Source: a bacterium (GTDB lineage Bacteria > Pseudomonadota > Alphaproteobacteria > Micavibrionales > UBA2020). Taken from it: 64,000 nucleotides of DNA. The translations under genes and the position numbers were made by a program. Shown one piece after another: positions 41,617 to 50,274 of this stretch. The DNA lies in contig JAQSDV010000002.1 in assembly GCA_029945425.1 (NCBI GenBank), positions 1,061,960 to 1,125,959 of the forward strand, in the 5' to 3' direction. The notes beneath the pieces were generated by a model. The model saw only the letters and a list, made by a program, of their open reading frames with translations, did no database searches and was not told where the DNA came from. Positions within the stretch are counted from its first letter, which is position 1; every line of letters begins with the position of its first letter.

Positions 41617-43338
41617 TCAGGTTTCGCGCATCCGGGGCGTTTGTGCCTGCCAGATCACGGGCAGTTCGATCGTGAGCGTCGTGCCCACCCCTTCGGTCGA
41701 GGCGACGCGCAACGAACCGTCCAGTTTTTCAACCTCCGCCTTCACGGCGCTCATGCCAATGCCGCGACCGGACTGAATATCGACATTGTCGCGGGTCGAA
41801 AAATCCTCGTCAAAAATATGCTGGATCAGGTCGGACGGGGTGCGGCCCTCCACCTGCTTCTGCTTTTCGCGCAGGCGCTTGGTCACTTTGTCGAACGAAA
41901 TTCCCTGCCCGTCATCGGTGATCAAAATCTGGAACCGGTCGCGCGTTTCGCCTGTGTAACTGGTGCGGATGCGCACCTGCAATTCCGGCGGCTTGCCCAG
42001 CATCTCGCGCAACGGCGCGGGCTCGTAGGCATGGTCCATGATGTTGCGTGCGACATGCGTCAGGCTGTCAAAGAACCCGCGGTAGAAATCGGGGAACAGC
42101 CGCACCTCGTCGCCCTTGTCGTGCTGGATGCGGATGGCGCGGTCGGCGGCTTCCGCGAAATAGGACAGCTGCGTTTCAAAAAACGCGAGCAGGCTCCAGA
42201 CGCTTTGCGACGCGACGCGCTCGAAAAACAGACGGCTGGCGGCTTCGGGCGACGCGCTGCCCGATTGCAGCATGGCGGAAAGGTCCGCGCCAAACCGCGC
42301 GAGTTCGGAAGTGTTCACGCTAATCACATCGTCGCCCGTATCGAATTCCATGCCCCAGATTTCGCGCCCCAGCCAATTCGCGTAATCGATGCCAAGACCC
42401 AGCTTGACGTCATATTCGGCGCGGATGCCACGCAACGCGTCCTGCCAGTTATTCTGCGGCAGCAGGTTTACCTTGTCCTCGATCTCGTGCAACAGCCGCG
42501 CGAGGTCGTGGAGGTAAAACACATTCGCCATGCCTTTGATCGTATGCAGGTCGCGGCGCAGCGACGACAAATCGCGTGCATCCCCCATGTCCTCGAACAC
42601 CGTGCGGAACACGCGCAAGGCATGTACGAAACTGGCGCGGTTGCCGGCGATACGCAGGGTGCGCAAGACCTGCTGTTCTTTTTCCTTCAGCCGCTCCTGC
42701 GCCTGCATTTTTAGCGTGATATCCGTTGCGACCAGCAGGATGCCCATCAGCACGCCCGTCGCGCCATACATCGCCTTGTACGACAGCGCGATCTGCAAGC
42801 CCTGCGAATGGTGATAAAAACGGGGCGCCAGCGCGATCAGCTCCTCGAAACTCAGCGCCGTTGAATCGATATCGAACATCAGGCCGGTCAATGGCAGGAA
42901 ATCGGCGCGTTCCCGTTCGGTCAGGCGCAACACATCCGCGATATGCCGGTCGCCGGGCGCCGCCTCCAGCAGCGCGAGGCAGGCGCGGGAGAAGACGGGG
43001 GAGCATATGCCCTCGCGGTCAAAAAACAGGAGCCCCTGCCCCAGCCCCTCCATCATCGCATTGGTGGCGATGTTGTGGCGTAGCAGCGCGAAATTGCTCT
43101 CGTTCAGTTCTTCCGATGACACTTCAAGATTGCGCACCGCGATTTTCATGCGGTCGTCCAGTTCGTTGTAACTGTCATCCACTTGCGCAAGGAAATCCGG
43201 AAACCGCCGGATATTGGCGCGGATATTGTCAGGCAGCGCATCGTCATCCGCCTGGTTCAGCAGGCCCGCGATAAAGGCGTCGGCGTCAGTTGCGTCGAAA
43301 TGCTTGCGGATCAGCCGTGCGAGCCGCCGGGATATCAT
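41617..43338 (-). CDS. CheA-like soluble histidine kinase with PAS and Hpt regions
   Basis: 573 residues, no membrane helix. Residues 1-85 are helical; a PAS-like part spans about 90-215. A phosphotransfer-type region follows with the CheA P1-like motif DLHTIKGMANVF, whose His265 is the likely phosphorylation site. The ATPase region has HVARNIMDHAYEP (N-box), DDGQGIS (G1) and FSTRDNVDIQSGRGIGMSAV (F/G2). The C-terminus lacks a CheW-binding domain, so this is a CheA relative, not chemotaxis CheA. It shares an ATGA overlap with the FIST gene upstream and is last in a four-gene operon with CheX-like and CheY-like proteins. Confidence 0.82.
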   Translation of the reverse strand: MISRRLARLIRKHFDATDADAFIAGLLNQADDDALPDNIRANIRRFPDFLAQVDDSYNELDDRMKIAVRNLEVSSEELNESNFALLRHNIATNAMMEGLGQGLLFFDREGICSPVFSRACLALLEAAPGDRHIADVLRLTERERADFLPLTGLMFDIDSTALSFEELIALAPRFYHHSQGLQIALSYKAMYGATGVLMGILLVATDITLKMQAQERLKEKEQQVLRTLRIAGNRASFVHALRVFRTVFEDMGDARDLSSLRRDLHTIKGMANVFYLHDLARLLHEIEDKVNLLPQNNWQDALRGIRAEYDVKLGLGIDYANWLGREIWGMEFDTGDDVISVNTSELARFGADLSAMLQSGSASPEAASRLFFERVASQSVWSLLAFFETQLSYFAEAADRAIRIQHDKGDEVRLFPDFYRGFFDSLTHVARNIMDHAYEPAPLREMLGKPPELQVRIRTSYTGETRDRFQILITDDGQGISFDKVTKRLREKQKQVEGRTPSDLIQHIFDEDFSTRDNVDIQSGRGIGMSAVKAEVEKLDGSLRVASTEGVGTTLTIELPVIWQAQTPRMRET

Positions 43339-44471
43339 GCGGCTTCACTGATATGCGTAATCGTCATTGTCTGGTTGTGCAATTCCGACGTGCCGGTTGC
43401 GGCATGGGGGCAGATTTCGCCATAGGAGTAAAATCCGGCAAAGGCGGAATTGGGGCCGATGGCGGCGATCACCGCCTCCACCTCCTCGTCCACGTCGCTG
43501 CCCATGATGATCTTGCGTCCGACGCAGGAAACCAGCAGCGTTGCGGCATTGACCGCATCCTTGTCCGCCGCCTGCGACGCCGCGTCGCGCGCGCCGTCCA
43601 CCAGGCTGTCGGTATCGGCATGCATCAGGCGCACAAGGCCGCCCTGCGGCATGTCGCCCGCCAGTGTCAGGCTGCCTGCCGCCTCGTCAATCGCGAGGAT
43701 GGTGCGGATGATGCCGGTATCCTCGCGGTTGTCTTCGCGCAGCAGCGAGAAAGGATAGAGCAGGCCGGAGGCCGGCAGGTCTTTCGCCTTTTCGCCCAGA
43801 TATTCTTTATAAAGTTTCAGCGCGGGCTTGCCGTCCAGCTCGAACAGCACATTCGCCTCCGCCTTCGTCACGCGGCGGATGGGGCCGAAGGGTTTCCAGC
43901 CCCCGCGAGAGCCGGATTTGACGCTGACCTTGTCGCCATAGAGCGCAAAGGCGACGGCATGGTCGCCATGCACATGCCCGTTGATCAGCGTATAGGTGCT
44001 GCCGAACTGCGTGCCGTCGCCCGCAAGCCCGCCGGTGATGACGACGCGCTTGCCGACCGTTTCGGCAATGCCGCGCGCGAATTCGCTGCCGTTGACATTG
44101 GTGCCGGGCCCCAGCACGAAGATGCTGGCAAGGTTCGGCGCGTTCAGTTTCTTGCCGATATCCTGCCCCGCCGCGCGCGACTGTTGCACGCCCGACAATA
44201 CCGCACCGGCCGTTTTTACTTCCGTGGCGTCGAAATGCATGGCGATCAGGGAGAATGAATTGTCGGAAACGCCGCCGCTTGATATTTCCCCTGCGGTCGA
44301 ACAGCCGATGGCGTTGATCCCTGCGCCGGTGAAGGCTTTTTCCACCGCGTCCCTGTCGGTGAAAAAATCGGGTGCGGCGAACAGCACGGATATCTGCGGC
44401 AGGATCTCTTTTGCTTTGGCAAGCGCGTCGGACAGGCCTGCCTTGTCGGATTTGATTGAAAATGTTTTCAT
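43335..44471 (-). CDS. FIST-domain signal transduction protein
   Basis: 378 residues from ATG 44471 with AAGGAA upstream; a 59-residue longer frame begins inside the CheX-like gene and is unlikely. FIST signatures are INAIGCSTAGEI (residues 52-63), VNGSEFARGIAE, GGLAGDGTQF and the FIST_C ending FAGFYSYGEICP and SELHNQTM. FIST proteins are predicted cytoplasmic sensors of small molecules (thought to be amino acids). The stop overlaps the kinase start, so sensor and kinase are made together and the FIST protein likely feeds the kinase. Confidence 0.9.
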   Translation of the reverse strand: MKTFSIKSDKAGLSDALAKAKEILPQISVLFAAPDFFTDRDAVEKAFTGAGINAIGCSTAGEISSGGVSDNSFSLIAMHFDATEVKTAGAVLSGVQQSRAAGQDIGKKLNAPNLASIFVLGPGTNVNGSEFARGIAETVGKRVVITGGLAGDGTQFGSTYTLINGHVHGDHAVAFALYGDKVSVKSGSRGGWKPFGPIRRVTKAEANVLFELDGKPALKLYKEYLGEKAKDLPASGLLYPFSLLREDNREDTGIIRTILAIDEAAGSLTLAGDMPQGGLVRLMHADTDSLVDGARDAASQAADKDAVNAATLLVSCVGRKIIMGSDVDEEVEAVIAAIGPNSAFAGFYSYGEICPHAATGTSELHNQTMTITHISEAA

Positions 44472-44493
44472 GAAATGCGTTCCTTGAATATAC

Positions 44494-45009
44494 CTAGCAG
44501 TTGCCGGCGGGCCTTTCGTCCATGCCGAAATCGACGATGACCCCCTCGCCTTTATTGTCGTCCCAGCTGAAATGCAGGTGCACGACGTCTTCGCGCGCGA
44601 TGCCCTTGACCGCGCCGCAGGCCGCAACGAAGGGCACGGCCATTTCAAAACTATGGCCGTATTTGTTGAGGCAGGTTTTCACGCGCGATCCCACGATATT
44701 GGCAACCGCGCAGGCGATGTCTTCATGCACGCGCTTTTCACGCGCCTGTTCGGGCGGGTAAAACGCCGCCGCCGTGCGCGCCAGCAGCTTATCGTCAAAG
44801 GTGAAGCAGAAATTGGCGGAGGCGCCATAGTTCTGGTCGAGCAGCAGGCAGGCATAGACGCGGCTGTCCGGCCCTGCGCCGGCCCCTGCCCGCGCGTCCG
44901 CCGACACGACCTTTTGCCCCAGCATGCCGTTAAAGGTTTCGACGACCGTGCTTTCCACGACCCCCGCAATATCGGCCTTCATTTCAACCATGTCCGCTGC
45001 ACCTTTCAT
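44494..45009 (-). CDS. CheX-like protein (CheC/CheX phosphatase fold)
   Basis: 171 residues. The CheX pattern is visible: an early hydrophobic helix (ADIAGVVESTVVETFNGMLG), beta-strand VYACLLLDQNYGA, and helix DIACAVANIVGSRVKTCLNK with the E/D-x-x-x-N pattern (ED at residues 100-101, N108) used by CheX/CheC to dephosphorylate CheY. The helix then reads KYGHSFEMAVPFV. A second Met (MVEMKAD, 44991) has a better AAAGG site and may be the true start. The natural target would be the receiver gene 11 bases upstream. Phosphatase activity is predicted, not shown. Confidence 0.75.
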   Translation of the reverse strand: MKGAADMVEMKADIAGVVESTVVETFNGMLGQKVVSADARAGAGAGPDSRVYACLLLDQNYGASANFCFTFDDKLLARTAAAFYPPEQAREKRVHEDIACAVANIVGSRVKTCLNKYGHSFEMAVPFVAACGAVKGIAREDVVHLHFSWDDNKGEGVIVDFGMDERPAGNC

Positions 45010-45020
45010 GATTTGTTGTC

Positions 45021-45446
45021 TTATGCCGTTTTCGCGCCGGATTTTTCATGCCGCTTGGCAATCCAGTCGAGCACTTTTTTGACTTTCTCGGAAAACACGT
45101 TCGCCAGCACGGGCTTGATGATGTAGGACGTCGCGCCCGCCTTCAGCGCCTCGATCATGTGGCGCTCGTCGGATTCAGACGTCACCATGACAAAGGCGAC
45201 GTCGTCGAACTTGCGGTCTTCGCGGCATTCCTGCATCAGCGCATAGCCGCTTTTCCCGGGCATGATCCAGTCGATAAAGATCATGTCGTAATTGCGCACG
45301 GCCATGCGCTCCGACGCTTCGGCGGCGGAGGCGGCGGTGTCGATATCCGCAAAGCCCATGTGTTTCAAATTCTGTTCCACGACCTGCCGGATGATCATGT
45401 GGTCGTCGATGACAAGGACAGCGAGTTCGGACGGATTGGGTGGCAT
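45021..45446 (-). CDS. CheY-like single-domain response regulator
   Basis: 141 residues, one receiver domain only. Acidic pocket Asp14-Asp15 (VLVIDDHMIIRQV), phosphoacceptor Asp59 (IFIDWIMPGKSGY), Thr in FVMVTSES, Lys111 in SYIIKPV. No DNA-binding output, so it signals by protein interaction or relays phosphate. First gene of the operon with CheX-like, FIST and kinase proteins; AGGGGA lies upstream of the start. It closely resembles the receiver at 53222 (DDVAFVMVT, AGATSY..KP), evidence of duplication. Confidence 0.93.
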   Translation of the reverse strand: MPPNPSELAVLVIDDHMIIRQVVEQNLKHMGFADIDTAASAAEASERMAVRNYDMIFIDWIMPGKSGYALMQECREDRKFDDVAFVMVTSESDERHMIEALKAGATSYIIKPVLANVFSEKVKKVLDWIAKRHEKSGAKTA

Positions 45447-45553
45447 GGTTTTCCCCTGAAGCGCAGCCCGCCGGAGGTGGCGGAGCCGGTCACCATATAA
45501 GGATAGGGGGGAAGTGTTAAAAACCGTTTAACTAATTTAATTGCGCCGTTATG

Positions 45554-46570
45554 TCAGGCGGCGGCGCGCGGAAACTGCCCACGGCGTGCGGGTTTCTGGG
45601 CGGGTTTCTGGGTGGCCTGCAGTTTGTCGGCCATGCCCGTGTAATGGGCGGCGGCGGTTGCGAAATCATCGGTGGCGTTGCGCAGGGCCGTCAGGGCGGG
45701 TTCGGTTACCTTCGCCTGACCGTCCATCACCTGCACCGCAAATGCTGCAAGATCGTCTTCATCCAAATAATCCGGCACACCGATATCGGAAAAAAGGCTG
45801 GAGAAATCCGCCGCGCGGTCGATGAACAATCCCGCCACATCATGCGGTGTGCGTACGGCTTGCGCGAAGGCCCTCGCAAACGGGCTCTGCGCGTTATCGG
45901 CATGGTTCAGCAATCCCTGCCACGATCCCTTGCGCCAGCCCAGCATCGCGCTTTCGTTATAGGCATCGACCAGCTGTTCGTTATCAAGCCATGCCAGCGC
46001 CGCGCGCTTCATCGCGCCCGCTTCATCCTTGCCGCCCGACTGCGCCCATGCGGCGTAGAAAGCGTTATAGAGGGGCGCACGGTCGGCCTCGAGGCTGTCG
46101 GGCGTTTCGCGCCAGCTGGCGTTTTTGGAAAGCGCGTCAAAAGCGGTGCTGCCCGTTTCCCGCGCATGGTTGTAAACAAAATAAACCGCAAAGGCGTCGG
46201 CATCCATTTCCATCAGGCGCACGGCGAACAGATGCCCGTGAGGTTCAAAGGCCGCGGCGGAAAAATTCCGCTGCATCTCATTTTCCATCTGCGCGACATG
46301 GCGCGTTTCATGCGCGAAGAAATGCAGCAGCCTGTTAACGCCCCCGCGCGGGTCGAGATATAATTTTTTCTCCGACGGCATATAACCGCCGCCCGCGACG
46401 GTGCCCGCGCCCAGCACCGGCGGCACATCTTCGGTCACGACAATTTCCACGCCCTGCTGTTTCAGGTAGTCAAGCAATGCGCGGCCAAACGCGGTCTTGG
46501 CGACCTCTGCCAGCAACTGCCGCTCGGCCTGCGCAGGCGTCAAATTATAGGAATCATACGGCTCGTGCAT
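45554..46570 (-). CDS. Putative zinc metallopeptidase, DUF6782 type
   Basis: 338 residues, no signal peptide. The HExxH motif is LLHFFAHETRHVAQMENEM (His-Glu-Thr-Arg-His, about residues 86-92), followed by an acidic helix MEMDADAFAVYF with Asp/Glu about 35 residues on, which could supply the third ligand. Many helices follow and a basic tail (KPARRGQFPRAAA). This resembles the DUF6782 putative metallopeptidase family I recall, of unknown substrate. Alone between the signalling operon and the sigma-factor operon. Family name from memory; the motif itself is clear. Confidence 0.68.
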   Translation of the reverse strand: MHEPYDSYNLTPAQAERQLLAEVAKTAFGRALLDYLKQQGVEIVVTEDVPPVLGAGTVAGGGYMPSEKKLYLDPRGGVNRLLHFFAHETRHVAQMENEMQRNFSAAAFEPHGHLFAVRLMEMDADAFAVYFVYNHARETGSTAFDALSKNASWRETPDSLEADRAPLYNAFYAAWAQSGGKDEAGAMKRAALAWLDNEQLVDAYNESAMLGWRKGSWQGLLNHADNAQSPFARAFAQAVRTPHDVAGLFIDRAADFSSLFSDIGVPDYLDEDDLAAFAVQVMDGQAKVTEPALTALRNATDDFATAAAHYTGMADKLQATQKPAQKPARRGQFPRAAA

Positions 46571-46659
46571 CGCCCTGCCCTGTTGGCGGAAAAAAGCATT
46601 TATAACCGGAATATGGTTATTATGTCAATGGCATTGTCTTTAACCAACTGAATTATAAG

Positions 46660-46697
46660 ACAAAAAGAAAAGGCCGGGGTTCACGGCCCGGCCTTTC
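46660..46697 (-). terminator. Rho-independent terminator
   Basis: 10-bp stem AAAGGCCGGG (46669-46678)/CCCGGCCTTT (46687-46696), loop of eight, followed on the - strand by TTTTCTTTTTGTC. Ends the sigma/Spy-like operon whose last stop is at 46720. Confidence 0.9.
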
Positions 46698-46719
46698 CTT
46701 CCGTCAAAACTGCGCAACC

Positions 46720-47175
46720 CTATTCGGCAGGCGGGCGCGGCAGTTTCTTGATGAGCTTCATGCGTTCTTCCGGCGTCAGTTCGCGCAGGATGTCCGACCC
46801 CAGCACCTGACCTGACTCCATCAGCTTGTTCACTTCGGCGCGCACATCGGCGAATGCCTTGTCGAGGTCTTCCTGTTTGTATTCCGGCTGCGCGAGGATT
46901 TTCTTCACCGCGTCGCGTTTCTCGCGCACGGCTTTCAGGCTTTTCTGCACATCGGGCCAGCTTTTTTCAGCGGCCGCCATCGCCTTCTCGCGGCTTTCGT
47001 CGCTCAATCCACGGAAGGCCTTGATGACCTTGCCGATCTGCATCCCGCCGCCGATGCCGTCGCCGCCGCCAAAGAAATGCTTGCCCGCCAGCACCCCGCC
47101 GAAAAAGACGTTCGCCGTGAGCGACAGAAAAAGAATGATGCCAAGACAGGATTTTGAACAGTTTTGCGTCGTCAT
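46720..47175 (-). CDS. Periplasmic heavy-metal-sensor-like protein (Spy/CpxP/CzcE-like)
   Basis: 151 residues from ATG 47175, overlapping the upstream stop by four bases. A signal-anchor helix (CLGIILFLSLTANVFFGGVL) precedes a helical periplasmic region with LSDESREKAMAAAEKSW, AVREKRDAVKKIL and REELTPEERMKLIKKL-like repeats of charged helices. This is the LTxxQ/periplasmic heavy-metal-sensor fold (the LTPEER motif). Such proteins often bind metal or act as chaperones and control an ECF sigma through a membrane anti-sigma, which fits the two genes upstream. Confidence 0.78.
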   Translation of the reverse strand: MTTQNCSKSCLGIILFLSLTANVFFGGVLAGKHFFGGGDGIGGGMQIGKVIKAFRGLSDESREKAMAAAEKSWPDVQKSLKAVREKRDAVKKILAQPEYKQEDLDKAFADVRAEVNKLMESGQVLGSDILRELTPEERMKLIKKLPRPPAE

Positions 47176-47477
47176 ATTGCACTCTCCCAACCGATATCGC
47201 CGAATATCAATGAACCGAACAGGTCGGAGTTCTCGGCCGCGCCGGTGCCACCGAGCGCCATGCCGACCACCGCCACGCAGGCAAAGCCCGCCAGTTTCAG
47301 CCCGAAACCATATTGAAAATCGCTCATGAAGCGCAACAATACCGCGCCCACCGTCTGTTTTTCCTGCGCGGCTACCTGCGCAAGGTGCGGCACCACCGTC
47401 GTGATGCGGGCCAGCAGCGCATCCGGCGCTGGCTCGACCTTCAAATTCCTAACTTGCTGTTCCCAGTTTTCTTGCAT
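47172..47477 (-). CDS. Short single-pass membrane protein, probable anti-sigma partner
   Basis: 101 residues. A cytoplasmic helical part (VEPAPDALLARITTVVPHL, residues 14-32) is followed by a membrane helix at about residues 60-80 (GFACVAVVGMALGG) and a short periplasmic end. It lacks the zinc-binding His-x3-Cys-x2-Cys motif of ZAS anti-sigma factors. It overlaps the sigma gene by 29 bases and the Spy-like gene by four, so all three are coupled. That position makes a regulator of the sigma factor likely, but no direct sequence evidence identifies it. Confidence 0.6.
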   Translation of the reverse strand: MQENWEQQVRNLKVEPAPDALLARITTVVPHLAQVAAQEKQTVGAVLLRFMSDFQYGFGLKLAGFACVAVVGMALGGTGAAENSDLFGSLIFGDIGWESAI

Positions 47478-48027
47478 CTTCTGCCCTTTCTTCTTCCAGC
47501 ATCCCGCGCATCGTCTTGCGTGCGCGCACCAGCAACCCTTCCAGCGCCTTGATGTGCATATCCATCGCGGCCGCCGCCTCGGGGTTGGTCAGCCCCTGAA
47601 AATATGTCAGCGTGACCGCGATCCGCTGACGCTCCGGCAGGCTTTGCAGCGCCGCCCTCACCCTTACTTCCGTCTGGCGCTGCGACAATATCGCCTCGCC
47701 GTTCGGATCGCCGCTTGGCAAATTTTCCGGCACTTCCGCGCCGCTGTTTTTGTTCTTGCGCAGATGGTCGTTGCAGCAATTCACCACAATGCGGTAGAGC
47801 CATGTCGTAAACGCCGATTTGCCGTCCACCCATTTCGGCCCGTAAATCCAGAGCCGCGTAAAAACATCCTGCGCCACGTCTTCCGCATCGGCCTGTCTTT
47901 TCACCATCACCCGCGCAATCGAATAGACGCGGTTCAGGTGCCGTTTCGCCAGCAGGTCAAAGGCATGCCTGTCCCCCGCCGCAATGCGGGCCATCAATTC
48001 CTCGTCCCTTGCCTTTGATACGTCCAT
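47449..48027 (-). CDS. RNA polymerase ECF sigma factor
   Basis: 192 residues. Sigma region 2 is visible in HAFDLLAKRHLNRVYSIARV and ADAEDVAQDVFTRLWIYGPKW, region 4 in LPERQRIAVTLTYFQGLTNP and EAAAAMDMHIKALEGLLVRA (helix-turn-helix). Small two-region form, typical of extracytoplasmic stress sigma factors. It leads a three-gene operon with a membrane partner and a periplasmic sensor-like protein, so it likely answers envelope or metal stress. A likely autoregulated promoter should sit in the 138 bases upstream (48028-48165), but I cannot assign its motif. Confidence 0.92.
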   Translation of the reverse strand: MDVSKARDEELMARIAAGDRHAFDLLAKRHLNRVYSIARVMVKRQADAEDVAQDVFTRLWIYGPKWVDGKSAFTTWLYRIVVNCCNDHLRKNKNSGAEVPENLPSGDPNGEAILSQRQTEVRVRAALQSLPERQRIAVTLTYFQGLTNPEAAAAMDMHIKALEGLLVRARKTMRGMLEEERAEDARKLGTAS

Positions 48028-48165
48028 CCGCCCGTCTGCCCGTGTGGTTCAAGCCTTTGTGCAGCATGTAACATTTTGCGTTATGTTTCATGTATCTTAT
48101 ACAGGTGTCCACGCGCATCCCCTGCGCGGGAAAACGCATTTTAGTAAAATGCTGAATTTAATGGA

Positions 48166-48408
48166 TTATTTACCGGAAAGCTTCGCCAGTTCGGCGCGCA
48201 GGCGGGCCTTGTTGACCTCGCGCTGCAATTTACGCTCCTCTATATCCGGCCCGCTTTTCAGGGCGCAGAGGCTGACCACAGGCACCAGCAGCACGGCAAA
48301 GGCCAGCATGCGGTCGCGGGAATTATTGGTATTGAAGACCACCGCGAGGATGAAAATAACCAGCGCGGCGTTCACGAAATATGCGGCGTAGCGAATAAAG
48401 CGATCCAT
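48166..48408 (-). CDS. Small two-pass membrane protein, unknown
   Basis: 80 residues. Two hydrophobic helices, about residues 9-27 (YFVNAALVIFILAVVF) and 35-52 (LAFAVLLVPVVSLCAL), then a charged coiled C-terminus (EERKLQREVNKARLRAEL). No family recognised. It lies alone between the sigma-factor gene and the divergent DUF4139 gene. Confidence 0.6.
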   Translation of the reverse strand: MDRFIRYAAYFVNAALVIFILAVVFNTNNSRDRMLAFAVLLVPVVSLCALKSGPDIEERKLQREVNKARLRAELAKLSGK

Positions 48409-48490
48409 TGATTTACCCCGATTAATATGATGGTATCCTAGGTGACAAATTCATTCCGCACAACCGCATGATTTAAAGGGTATTTTAAAA

Positions 48491-50212
48491 ATGACACGCC
48501 TGCTTTATGCATTCCTTGCGCTCGCGCTGCTCGCCCCTGTTTCTGTTTTCGCGCAGGGCGACAGCCAGGCAATCGAAACCGCCAGCAAGATTACCGCCGC
48601 CACGGTCTATAGCGACCGCGCGAAAGTGACCCGCCTTGCCGTCATCGATATTCCCGCAGGCGCGCATACGGTTGTTTTCACCGGCCTGCCCCCGACGCTG
48701 ATGCCGGATTCATTGCGTGCGGAAGGCAAGGCGCGCGCGGAGGTAAAATTCGGCGCGGTGTCGCATAAACAAGTCATGTCGAGCGAACTGACATCGGAGC
48801 GCGAGCGCGAACTGAACGACAAGTCCGAAACTATTCAGGACCAGATCACCGCGCTGAACGCGGAGCGCGCGGCGATCGAGGCGGAAAAAAACTTCATCCT
48901 GCAACTCGGCCAGCAGGCGCAACTGCGCAGCGGGGAGGAAATTGCCGAGATCAACCTGAAGCCCGAGCAATGGGCGGCGGCATCGGCCACCATCCGCACC
49001 AAGGTCGCCGAAGCGTCAAAGGCGCTGATCGACCTCGACATCCGCAACCGCAGCCTGTCGCGCGAACAGCAGAAAATCCTGAACGAACTCTCCACCCTTC
49101 GCACCGGCGGCCGCAGCACGTTTTCGGTCAGCATTCCGGTTGAAACCGCATCTGCGACCAGCCTGACGGTTGAACTCAGCTATCAGGTGCCGAATGCCAC
49201 ATGGCAGCCGCTTTACGATGCGCGCCTGTCGACGGAAGGCAAAGGCGAATTGAAACTGACCCAATTCGGCGCAGTCAGCCAGCGCACGGGCGAAGACTGG
49301 ACGGGCATCGCCCTCAGCCTCTCGACCGCGCAACCGCAGCGCGGCGCGAGCCTGCCGGATTTGCAGCCGATGTGGGTGGATGTCTATGAAGGCTACAACG
49401 ACGCACGCGGCGGCGGCTTCATGTCGAAGGGTGCGGAGCGCGGCGCGATGATGCAGAACGCGATTACCGCAGCACCGGCGATGGATTCCATGGAGGCATA
49501 TAACGGCGCAGTGCCGGGCGCCCCCCCGCCCCCGCCGCAGGAAGTCGCGGCGACCTTTACGGCCGCGCAGACGCAAACGACGGGCTTCACCGCGGAATAT
49601 AAAATCCCCGGCCCCGCGACCGTGCCCGCCGACGGGTCGGAGACCAAGCTGATGGTCGGCGATTACGAAGTGGCATCGAAACTGGAAATCCACATCAAGC
49701 CGCAACTGAGCGGCGATGCGTTCCTTGTCGCGAAATCGACGCTGAAGGGCGAGACGCCGATCCTGCCGGGTCAGGTCAACCTCTTCCGCGATGGCGCCTT
49801 CGTCGGCCAGTCGTTTACGCGCCTGCTGCGCCCCGATGAAGAAACCGATTTCTATTTCGGCATCGACGATCAGGTATCGGTGAAGCGCAAGGTGCTGAAG
49901 GACGAGCGCAAGGAAGCGGGCGTTATCAGCCGCGATACGGTGCTGGAGCGCAATTATGCGACCGAAGTGCAGAACCTGCACAAGGACCCGGTCTATGTCG
50001 TCGTAAAGGAAACCGTGCCCGCGCCGCGCAACGAGAAAATCGTGGTCGAGATCGGCAAGGATACGACGACCGCCGGATACAAGGATAACTCCGACAACAT
50101 CAAGGGCATGCTGTACTGGGAATTCCCCCTCGCCCCGAAAGAAAAGAAAGTGCTGAAGCTCGGCTGGACGATCAGCTGGCCGAAGGATTTTACCATCAAC
50201 GGCCTGCAGTAA
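48491..50212 (+). CDS. DUF4139 domain-containing exported protein
   Basis: 573 residues. Signal peptide ends near VFA|QG (residue 21). After it, the N-terminal DUF4140-like part has ITAATVYSDRAKVTRLAVID and GAHTVVFTGLPPTLMPDSL, then a coiled coil (residues 95-205, with many Glu/Ala/Gln), and the DUF4139 beta-rich domain with VELSYQVPNATWQPLYDARL, GEDWTGIALSLSTAQP and the FYFGIDDQVSVKRK segment. Relatives include MuiA. The role is not known; periplasmic. AAAGGG lies upstream of the ATG. Its transcript ends at a shared hairpin terminator. Confidence 0.9.
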   Translation: MTRLLYAFLALALLAPVSVFAQGDSQAIETASKITAATVYSDRAKVTRLAVIDIPAGAHTVVFTGLPPTLMPDSLRAEGKARAEVKFGAVSHKQVMSSELTSERERELNDKSETIQDQITALNAERAAIEAEKNFILQLGQQAQLRSGEEIAEINLKPEQWAAASATIRTKVAEASKALIDLDIRNRSLSREQQKILNELSTLRTGGRSTFSVSIPVETASATSLTVELSYQVPNATWQPLYDARLSTEGKGELKLTQFGAVSQRTGEDWTGIALSLSTAQPQRGASLPDLQPMWVDVYEGYNDARGGGFMSKGAERGAMMQNAITAAPAMDSMEAYNGAVPGAPPPPPQEVAATFTAAQTQTTGFTAEYKIPGPATVPADGSETKLMVGDYEVASKLEIHIKPQLSGDAFLVAKSTLKGETPILPGQVNLFRDGAFVGQSFTRLLRPDEETDFYFGIDDQVSVKRKVLKDERKEAGVISRDTVLERNYATEVQNLHKDPVYVVVKETVPAPRNEKIVVEIGKDTTTAGYKDNSDNIKGMLYWEFPLAPKEKKVLKLGWTISWPKDFTINGLQ

Positions 50213-50224
50213 TTACGCAGACGC

Positions 50225-50260
50225 AAAAAAAGCGGGGGTGAAAATTCACCCCCGCTTTTT
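50225..50260. terminator. Bidirectional terminator
   Basis: Long perfect stem AAAAAGCGGGGGTGAA / TTCACCCCCGCTTTTT (about 50227-50260) with a two-base loop. A-run and T-run on both sides. It serves the DUF4139 gene (stop at 50212) and the convergent VOC gene (stop at 50275). Confidence 0.9.
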
Positions 50261-50274
50261 CAATGCGTGGAAAT

